Positions 1 to 3,983 of a stretch of 5,795 nucleotides of DNA are shown here, one piece after another. A program made the translations under genes and the position numbers. The notes beneath the pieces are model-generated. The model ran no database searches and was not told the DNA's origin. It was given only the letters and a program-made list of their open reading frames with translations. Numbering within the stretch: the first letter of the stretch is position 1; each line of letters starts with the position of its first letter. This DNA comes from Bacteroidota bacterium (GTDB lineage Bacteria > Bacteroidota > Bacteroidia > SpSt-205 > S141-50): the NCBI GenBank assembly GCA_015490695.1, contig WFXK01000088.1, positions 1 through 5,795 on the forward strand, given 5' to 3'.

Positions 1-186
1 GATAAAAAAAGAACCAATAAAAAAGGCGAATTTATCTTTTACATTCCTCCTAATCAAACCCAAAACTTAGCAATCTTTATTCAACAAGAAGGCATGCCAC
101 CTTTGATGGTTCCCATAGATGTTCCTAAGGAAAAAGAAATTAAAGTTGTAAAAGTACGACAGTCGTGGAGTTGGATGAAATTTTAA
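1..186 (+). CDS. C-terminal fragment of an unidentified protein
   Basis: Frame 1 is open from the first base to the TAA at 184-186 and gives 61 residues with no start codon at the left edge, so this is the 3' end of a gene that begins outside the window. The visible part begins with a lysine-rich stretch and then alternates hydrophobic and polar residues (GEFIFYIPP, then LAIFIQQEG, then PLMVPIDVP), which suggests a small beta-sandwich or Ig-like/carboxypeptidase-regulatory-like ending. It closes with a basic, tryptophan-containing tail (RQSWSWMKF). No catalytic motif is visible and I do not recognise the family. The next gene starts 13 bases after the stop on the same strand, so the two may be co-transcribed. 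The reading frame is well supported by length and composition; the function is unknown. Confidence 0.7.
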   Translation, partial: DKKRTNKKGEFIFYIPPNQTQNLAIFIQQEGMPPLMVPIDVPKEKEIKVVKVRQSWSWMKF

Positions 187-191
187 ATTTG
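184..191 (+). promoter_or_regulatory. Bacteroidota -7 element (TAAATTTG) overlapping a stop codon
   Basis: TAAATTTG is an exact match to the Bacteroidota -7 consensus TAnnTTTG, and its first three bases are the stop codon of the preceding gene. The ATG of the metal-binding protein follows 8 bases after the element, so a transcript starting the usual 5-8 bases downstream would have almost no leader. No TTG lies 17-23 bases upstream, so the -33 half is missing or degenerate. The same 14 bases (184-197) recur before the M48 protease gene on the other strand, where a -33 TTG is present. Confidence 0.45.
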
Positions 192-199
192 CCACTACT

Positions 200-430
200 A
201 TGAAACATATTACGTTGAAGGTAGAGGGAATGACCTGTAGCCATTGCGAGCAGCATGTTAAACGGGCATTAGAGAAAGTGCAAGGTGTAAAACAAGTAGA
301 AGTATCCTACAAAGATGCAAAAGCAAAGGTCGTAGTAGAAGATAATGTAGATCCCTTAACTTTAATAAAAGCAGTTAATAAAACAATGCTGTATAAAGCT
401 TCCATATCCGAAGAAGTAAATAATGGCTGA
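200..430 (+). CDS. Heavy-metal-associated (HMA) domain protein, CopZ-like metallochaperone
   Basis: This 76-residue protein is a single HMA domain with the ferredoxin-like pattern: strand ITLKVEG, metal-binding loop GMTCSHC (Cys13 and Cys16), helix EQHVKRALEKV, strand QVEVSYKDAKAKVVV, helix PLTLIKAVNK, and a last strand. In this family the two cysteines bind Cu(I) or another soft metal and pass it to a P-type ATPase or a regulator. There is no signal peptide, so it should act in the cytoplasm, unlike periplasmic MerP. The usual Gly-Tyr near the last loop (AGYKA) is replaced by TMLYKAS, which keeps only the tyrosine. No metal ATPase or regulator is visible in the window, so the metal cannot be assigned; copper is the default guess. 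The ATG at 200 follows the upstream stop by 13 bases and has no Shine-Dalgarno. The gene converges with the S74-domain gene, with 28 bases between the stops and no clear terminator. Confidence 0.9.
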   Translation: MKHITLKVEGMTCSHCEQHVKRALEKVQGVKQVEVSYKDAKAKVVVEDNVDPLTLIKAVNKTMLYKASISEEVNNG

Positions 431-458
431 GAGAAGTTAGGTCCCCTGAGTGAGAATT

Positions 459-1613
459 TTACTTTTCAGGCACTTCTGCAGCAACTTCTAGTGCTTTCAC
501 ACGGCTTTGGAGAATGGCTATTTTTTGTTCCAAGCGCTTTATCGTTTCTTGTTGTTCCTTAATGGCTTCTATCAGTAAAGGAACTAATTTCGTGTATTGT
601 ACAGACAAATAGCCCGAAACTTCATCTTTATCTACAACTTCTGGCACGATTTTTTCTACCTCTTGTGCAATTAAACCAATTTGTGGTCCTTCAGGAAATC
701 GGTTTTCATCACTTTCTTTCCAGTAGAAGGTAACCCCTTGTAATGCACAAATTTTTTCTAAAGCGTTTTCTATGGGTTGTACATGGGTTTTAAGACGGGC
801 ATCAGAAGTTTCATTGATGCCATCGGTTTTAATGCGTCCTATTACATGGAGTTTATAAGCAGGCGCTGGTGTGCCTATACCTACATTGCCATCAGAAGTG
901 ATGCGCATTTGCTCAAGTGGGGCGTTGCTGCCCGTTGGTGCTGTTGAAAAAATTAAGGCGGTTGGAGCGCTGGTAGGGGAAAAATCAGCCTCTGCAACAG
1001 CGTTTATAGCAGCACCGACGACTGTCCATCCAGCCCCATCACTACCTTCAAAAGAAATCACTCCTAAGTTACTTCCTGCCGTTAAAGGCAAAGAATAATC
1101 ACCAATAGGAGAAACCGATAATATTAATAGCGCATCTGGACCACTAATACTTTCTATTTTTACTTGTGCCGGTGTTAAGCCGTCTGGAGGAGCGACAACA
1201 TGAGTGAACCCCATAATAAAAACATCTCCTGTGACATACATGGCAGTAGGATAAAACGCTGGGTCCCCGACCGTAAGCCATGCATCTTCAACAGTCGCTG
1301 TTCCTATACCAACCCGTTTCATATCTTGAAAAACTGAAGTATCGGTTTCTACCCAATCAGAATCGGCACTAAGGGCTTTCCAAGCAGCACCTGTGTAGTA
1401 CTCAAACGCTGCTATATCGGTATTAAAAATCAATAACCCTTGTGCAGGAGCTGCAATAGCATTCCTGTCAGTAGTCGTTAACCGTGGAATTAACAATCCC
1501 TTGTCCTTGGCATAAATGTCTAAAATAGCAGACAAGTCGGGCGTTGTTGTGCCAATTCCAATTTGCCCCCAAACTAGAGTGCTTAACCCAATCCATAGAA
1601 AAACTCGTCGCAT
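459..1613 (-). CDS. Secreted protein with C-terminal S74 intramolecular chaperone (self-cleaving) domain
   Basis: The 384-residue product starts with a short signal peptide (RR, hydrophobic VFLWIGLSTLV, probable cleavage after Gly16 leaving Gln17). Next is the Bacteroidota surface-protein opening IGIGTTTP, then KGLLIPRLTT and GLLIFNTD around residues 18-66. The middle is beta-rich and low in charge. Short VGIGT segments recur near 101 and 244, like repeat boundaries in trimeric fibre-type proteins. Residues about 268-350 form a Peptidase_S74 domain: TSDARLK carries Ser270 and Lys275 with the Ser-Lys spacing of the endosialidase-type chaperone, followed by the conserved IGLIAQEVEKIVPEVV. In that family the domain helps the chain trimerise and then cuts itself off before the serine. 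Residues about 346-378 form a coiled coil. The protein is probably exported and oligomeric; ligand and partner are unknown. The ATG at 1613 is supported by the signal peptide and an upstream promoter candidate. No phage genes lie nearby. Confidence 0.9.
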   Translation of the reverse strand: MRRVFLWIGLSTLVWGQIGIGTTTPDLSAILDIYAKDKGLLIPRLTTTDRNAIAAPAQGLLIFNTDIAAFEYYTGAAWKALSADSDWVETDTSVFQDMKRVGIGTATVEDAWLTVGDPAFYPTAMYVTGDVFIMGFTHVVAPPDGLTPAQVKIESISGPDALLILSVSPIGDYSLPLTAGSNLGVISFEGSDGAGWTVVGAAINAVAEADFSPTSAPTALIFSTAPTGSNAPLEQMRITSDGNVGIGTPAPAYKLHVIGRIKTDGINETSDARLKTHVQPIENALEKICALQGVTFYWKESDENRFPEGPQIGLIAQEVEKIVPEVVDKDEVSGYLSVQYTKLVPLLIEAIKEQQETIKRLEQKIAILQSRVKALEVAAEVPEK

Positions 1614-1636
1614 ACTATTTCATCTTTTACACGCCC

Positions 1637-1667
1637 CAATGTTAGAAAGAAAAACGCCTTATGTCAA
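1637..1667 (-). promoter_or_regulatory. Candidate promoter of the S74-domain gene
   Basis: On the minus strand a TTG (1667-1665) is followed by exactly 20 bases and then TAACATTG (1644-1637), which matches TAnnTTTG except for one base. A start 5-8 bases downstream would leave a leader of about 15-20 bases before the ATG at 1613. The 20-base spacing is the same as in the other full promoter candidates of this window, which adds weight despite the mismatch. Confidence 0.5.
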
Positions 1668-1730
1668 GTAAGTGTAGGTGAAAGGTGAAAAATTACTGGT
1701 TAATCGTCTCACAACTCTCCAGGATTCTTG

Positions 1731-1759
1731 CAAATGTACATCCAAGCAGAGGTTCTCAA
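1731..1759 (-). promoter_or_regulatory. Alternative upstream promoter candidate for the S74-domain gene
   Basis: On the minus strand TACATTTG (1738-1731) is an exact match to TAnnTTTG. A TTG (1759-1757) lies 18 bases upstream and another (1764-1762) 23 bases upstream, both inside the range reported for Flavobacterium-type promoters. Use of this site would give a leader of about 110 bases. It is less well placed than the site at 1637-1667 but has the better -7 element; both could work. Confidence 0.3.
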
Positions 1760-1820
1760 TACAAGTTCATGTCCATAGGGTAGGTTTGAAGTTAAAAGTT
1801 CAGGATTTGCTTATAGTTAC

Positions 1821-1835
1821 CAGAACTATGTTCTG
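1821..1835. repeat. Short perfect dyad CAGAAC-TAT-GTTCTG
   Basis: Six-base arms flank a 3-base centre. The left arm overlaps a second perfect dyad, ATAGTT-accag-AACTAT (1813-1829), so in RNA the two hairpins would exclude each other. In DNA the 15-base dyad is about the size of a dimeric regulator's operator. It lies about 60 bases upstream of the candidate -33 at 1757-1759, and inside the leader of any minus transcript starting at the large palindrome. No regulator can be named. Confidence 0.35.
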
Positions 1836-1916
1836 TTTCCTACTCGTGCTTATAACCTCAATAGATTGGTTCGGGCGTTATTAAGCTACTTTGCAAGCAC
1901 CTTTTTTGATTAGCTA

Positions 1917-1947
1917 CAAAGATACATCACTTTGCCCTTCCGGACAA
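1917..1947 (-). promoter_or_regulatory. Leftward promoter candidate inside the palindrome
   Basis: On the minus strand TTG (1947-1945), a 20-base spacer and TATCTTTG (1924-1917) mirror the rightward promoter. A transcript from here would start near 1910 and cross about 300 non-coding bases before the S74-domain gene, so it could provide a long leader or a separate small RNA. Symmetry alone produces the second copy, so only one direction may be active. Confidence 0.4.
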
Positions 1948-1962
1948 GGTGATGTATCTTTG
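1932..1962 (+). promoter_or_regulatory. Rightward promoter candidate inside the palindrome
   Basis: TTG at 1932-1934 (TTTG from 1931), a 20-base spacer, and TATCTTTG at 1955-1962 match the Bacteroidota promoter exactly. A transcript would start near 1968-1970, just before the ATG of the small open frame at 1976. It would then run antisense to the end of the methyltransferase gene. Confidence 0.5.
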
Positions 1963-1975
1963 CAAGTAAACTATT

Positions 1976-2062
1976 ATGGCTGATATAGATAATCCAAGAG
2001 GGAGAAAAATACGGAAGGAATTACCTCTTCTTCTATGCATTTTCGTCTCTCTGATTAACTAA
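1976..2062 (+). CDS. Possible 28-residue small protein or gene remnant
   Basis: An ATG at 1976 lies 13 bases after an exact -7 element and opens a 28-codon frame ending with TAA at 2060-2062. The product has a polar, basic first half (MADIDNPRGRKIRKELP) and a hydrophobic second half (LLLCIFVSLI), so it could be a small membrane-associated peptide. Its last 30 bases overlap the end of the methyltransferase gene on the other strand, so the hydrophobic half may only be the shadow of that gene. I do not recognise it. It could also be the first codons of a gene whose remainder was lost, leaving its promoter behind. The promoter placement is the main support. Confidence 0.25.
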   Translation: MADIDNPRGRKIRKELPLLLCIFVSLIN

Positions 2063-2776
2063 AATCAATCTAGGTTGTTCTTCTGTGTAAGGAGAACCCC
2101 GATAGTCTCCCCATCGGTCTACAACAGTAAATCCTGCTTCTTTCAAAAGATTTTCTAAATCCTGAAGTGAAAACGCTTGAACCCGTTCTTGATAAGCATA
2201 GGTTTTACCATCTTCTTTTACAACAATGTCTTTAATAATAAAAGGTGGGGTATAACGCCGTTTTATAAGAAAATAGATCCCATTTATGTGGCGTTCTTCT
2301 TGAGGAACTAAGTGTTTCAAAACAAAAGGCACATTAAGATAGTCTAAGACGAAATAGCCTTTTGGGTTTAAGTGATTATGGACTCTTTTTAAAACTTGCC
2401 GATTTTCTTGGAGAGTTTCAAAGTAGCCGAAGCTAGTAAAGGCATTCAAAATCAGGTCAAAGGTTTGATTGAGGGAGAAGTGGCGCATGTCGGCTTGTAC
2501 TATAGAGATATTGGGGTGTTGACACGCCCGTAAAGGAGCTAATAAGGTAGTAGATAGGTCTAAAGCGGTTACACGGAAACCTTTTTGTGCGAAAGCAAGC
2601 GCATGTCTTCCTGAACCGCATGCTAAATCTAAAACCCGATGTTTGGAAGGGTCTAAATACAGGCGTTCTATAAGCGTTTGGACAAACTGTTGCGCTTCCT
2701 GTTCATTACGATGCTGATATAAAAGAGAATAATACGGCGAGTTGAACCATTGTTCAAACCATTCTACTTTTCCCAT
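2033..2776 (-). CDS. Class I SAM-dependent methyltransferase
   Basis: The 247-residue product has the class I Rossmann fold order: motif I VLDLACGSGRHA (residues 48-59) for SAM binding, the acidic end of strand 2 in VTALDLS (Asp73) for the ribose hydroxyls, motif II IVQADMRHF (Asp96), and strand 4 FDLILNAFTSFGYF (106-119). The opening WFNSPYYSLLYQHR is typical of a small-molecule-type methyltransferase group in Bacteroidota. The substrate is not evident. I chose the ATG at 2776 because homologous-looking sequence starts there. An in-frame ATG at 2848 would add 24 arginine-rich residues that only mirror the VOC gene in another frame. The start overlaps the VOC stop by 13 bases, which implies translational coupling, and the gene is the last of the minus-strand cluster. 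No strong terminator follows; the palindrome at 1917-1962 is the nearest structure. Confidence 0.88.
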   Translation of the reverse strand: MGKVEWFEQWFNSPYYSLLYQHRNEQEAQQFVQTLIERLYLDPSKHRVLDLACGSGRHALAFAQKGFRVTALDLSTTLLAPLRACQHPNISIVQADMRHFSLNQTFDLILNAFTSFGYFETLQENRQVLKRVHNHLNPKGYFVLDYLNVPFVLKHLVPQEERHINGIYFLIKRRYTPPFIIKDIVVKEDGKTYAYQERVQAFSLQDLENLLKEAGFTVVDRWGDYRGSPYTEEQPRLILVNQRDENA

Positions 2777-3150
2777 ATTTGTGGCTCTACGATTTCTAAT
2801 AGATGTCCGTCGGGGTCGCGAAAATAAAAGGAGCGTCCTTTGCGCCATTGTACCTCTTGAAGAATCTTCACCCCTCTCTCCTTTAACCGTGCTTTTAACG
2901 CTTCATAGTCTTCAGAAGCTACTTCAAAAGCCACATGCATAGACCCTTGTGCGCCATGCCAAGGTAATTTCTCTTCTTTCTTAGTGCTTTCTGCAATAAA
3001 ACACAATAAAACATCTTTCCCTACACGAAAAAATACATGACGTCCTTGCACTTCAGCAATCACTTCAAAATCTAAAATACCTTCATAAAAAGCACGGGTT
3101 CTTTGTAAGTCTTTGACGTAAAGACACGTTTCTTTAATGCCTCTTATCAT
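2764..3150 (-). CDS. VOC-fold (glyoxalase/bleomycin-resistance/dioxygenase superfamily) protein
   Basis: The 128-residue product has the two-module VOC fold. The first module begins IKETCLYVKDLQRTRAFYEG and carries FEVIAEVQGRHVFFRVG. The second begins MHVAFEVASEDYEALKARL and ends FYFRDPDGHLLEIVEP. Likely metal ligands by position are Glu7, where many relatives have His, His72 and Glu119, the last in the hallmark DPDGHLLE. Members act on glyoxal adducts, aromatic rings or fosfomycin-like antibiotics, or bind drugs, so the substrate cannot be read from the sequence. The start ATG (3150-3148) overlaps the protease stop TGA in an ATGA junction, so translation is probably coupled. There is no signal peptide, so it is cytoplasmic. 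It could instead be a plain binding protein if Glu7 does not hold metal. Confidence 0.88.
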   Translation of the reverse strand: MIRGIKETCLYVKDLQRTRAFYEGILDFEVIAEVQGRHVFFRVGKDVLLCFIAESTKKEEKLPWHGAQGSMHVAFEVASEDYEALKARLKERGVKILQEVQWRKGRSFYFRDPDGHLLEIVEPQIWEK

Positions 3151-3947
3151 GGAAGGGCATTAATCAATCGTTGATAACGGTCTATGTATTGTGCACTTCC
3201 TTGACAATTTAAGGTGTTTTTCATGTTGTAGATGTTTTGGATGCGGTTATCTGGGCTGGGGTGGGTGCTTAAAAACTCTGGTACCCAAGAAGTGTTTCCA
3301 GAAGCTTGTAGTTTTTCAAAGAAATGAGCAGCGCCTGCAGCGTCGTAATCAGTCGGACATAAATACCGAACGGAGTATTCATCTGCTTCACTTTCGTGGT
3401 CACGACTAAATTTTAAGGATGCTAATTGTAAAGCGATTTGCGTTAATGCTCCGGGATTCTCTCCAGCAATAACGCTCACTAATAATGAAAGTCCATAAAC
3501 CTTTTCCAATTGTCGTGCGGTATGGCGTAAATCGGCATGGGCAATCTCATGTCCAATTACTCCTGCTAAATCGTCTTCACTATCTAAGTATTTGATTAAA
3601 CCTGTGTAGATGTAGATAAAGCCTCCTGGCGCACAGAAAGCATTTAAGACCGAATCGTCGTGAATAATGTAGAATTCCCATGGGAATTCATTACGGTAGC
3701 GAACAACTCCAGAGTTCAGTACTTTTTGAATGATGGTATCTAAGATGCTATAAGCTAAAGCATATTGATTTCTGTCTAAGATAGGGTATTCTTGTGGGTT
3801 TGCTGCGATTTCATCTCTAAGTTGCTGCCCTAAACGAATATCATCTTCAATAGTAAGGAAGATGGGTTGTCCTGGTTTTTTCCGTTTACACGTGGTGAAC
3901 GTAAATCCTATGACAATAATAACTACAAAAATCCCTAATCGCTTCAT
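3147..3947 (-). CDS. M48 family zinc metalloprotease, probable lipoprotein
   Basis: The 266-residue product begins with a lipoprotein signal: basic MKR, hydrophobic LGIFVVIIVIGF and lipobox FTTC, with Cys20 as the lipidated residue. The mature start CKRKK lacks the acidic stretch linked to surface export in Bacteroidota, so the periplasmic side of a membrane is the likely site (inference). The catalytic core is HEIAH at 133-137 (zinc ligands His133 and His137, base Glu134), with the third ligand Glu185 in SRDHESEADE. The family's LSTHPSPDNRI motif is at 226-236. Length and the lack of C-terminal TPRs resemble the LoiP/YcaL type rather than BepA. Such proteases degrade misfolded envelope proteins. 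The gene starts 10 bases after the phosphatase gene, with its own promoter candidate over that junction and virtually no leader, and it overlaps the VOC gene by 4 bases. Confidence 0.93.
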   Translation of the reverse strand: MKRLGIFVVIIVIGFTFTTCKRKKPGQPIFLTIEDDIRLGQQLRDEIAANPQEYPILDRNQYALAYSILDTIIQKVLNSGVVRYRNEFPWEFYIIHDDSVLNAFCAPGGFIYIYTGLIKYLDSEDDLAGVIGHEIAHADLRHTARQLEKVYGLSLLVSVIAGENPGALTQIALQLASLKFSRDHESEADEYSVRYLCPTDYDAAGAAHFFEKLQASGNTSWVPEFLSTHPSPDNRIQNIYNMKNTLNCQGSAQYIDRYQRLINALP

Positions 3948-3952
3948 AGTGG

Positions 3953-3983
3953 CAAATTTATGAGGAAGGTTCTAAAAACGCAA
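3953..3983 (-). promoter_or_regulatory. Promoter candidate of the M48-VOC-methyltransferase genes
   Basis: On the minus strand TTG (3983-3981), a 20-base spacer and TAAATTTG (3960-3953) fit the Bacteroidota consensus exactly. The element lies inside the end of the phosphatase gene, and its TAA is that gene's stop codon. Only 5 bases separate it from the protease ATG, so the transcript would start at or within a few bases of the start codon (leaderless or nearly so). Confidence 0.55.

Larger units (their letters stand above)
1917..1962. repeat. 46-base palindrome with -7 elements at both ends
   Basis: Bases 1917-1934 and 1945-1962 are inverted copies of 18 bases that differ at one pair (1931 T against 1948 G, a wobble pair in RNA). 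The 10-base centre could add two G-C pairs around a TTCC tetraloop. The outer end of each arm, read outward, is TATCTTTG, an exact Bacteroidota -7 element. Neither side is followed by a T-tract, which argues against a simple intrinsic terminator. It may be a two-way promoter, an operator-promoter, or a hairpin that also protects or ends transcripts. Confidence 0.8.
1614..1975. other. Non-coding intergenic region with several dyads and promoter candidates
   Basis: This stretch separates the S74-domain gene from the methyltransferase gene. Short open frames exist, but none has a recognisable domain or a convincing start. It contains promoter candidates for the S74-domain gene (1637-1667 and 1731-1759), a 15-base dyad at 1821-1835 that overlaps an alternative hairpin, a weaker bulged dyad at about 1854-1871 (CAAT-ag-ATTG core), and the large palindrome at 1917-1962. 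CTTTGCAAG occurs twice on the + strand (1889-1897 and 1958-1966), and TTGCAA occurs again near 1728. A 7-base tandem duplication GGTGAAA lies at 1677-1690. A transcript from the minus-facing half of the palindrome would carry a leader of about 300 bases before the S74-domain gene. No riboswitch or known RNA was recognised. Confidence 0.6.

Noticed and set aside
431..470. A terminator between the convergent metal-binding and S74-domain genes.
   Set aside because: Only a 5-base pairing (CCTGA at 444-448 with TCAGG at 466-470) and a repeated CTGAG were found; this is too weak for an intrinsic terminator.
871..1098. A 75-residue open frame on the + strand inside the S74-domain gene.
   Set aside because: It is the complementary shadow of a long, well-supported coding frame.
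459..1613. Phage tail fibre or prophage fragment.
   Set aside because: The S74 domain is shared with tail fibres, but a signal peptide is present, the N-terminus is of the Bacteroidota surface-protein kind, and no phage genes are nearby.
1678..1884. A 68-residue open frame on the + strand in the intergenic region.
   Set aside because: It has no recognisable domain and no promoter or leader at its start, its composition looks non-coding, and dyads and minus-strand promoter elements lie inside it.
1917..1962. Reading the palindrome as a classical intrinsic terminator of the methyltransferase cluster.
   Set aside because: No T-tract follows on either strand and the arms end in exact -7 elements. 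Some role in ending transcripts is still possible.
2777..2848. A longer methyltransferase starting at the ATG at 2848.
   Set aside because: The extra 24 residues are arginine-rich, come from the VOC gene read in another frame and do not fit the family. The ATG at 2776 gives a normal N-terminus and a short overlap.
2742..3409. Open frames on the + strand at 2742-2942 and 3191-3409.
   Set aside because: They are shadows of the methyltransferase, VOC and protease genes, with no domain signature of their own.
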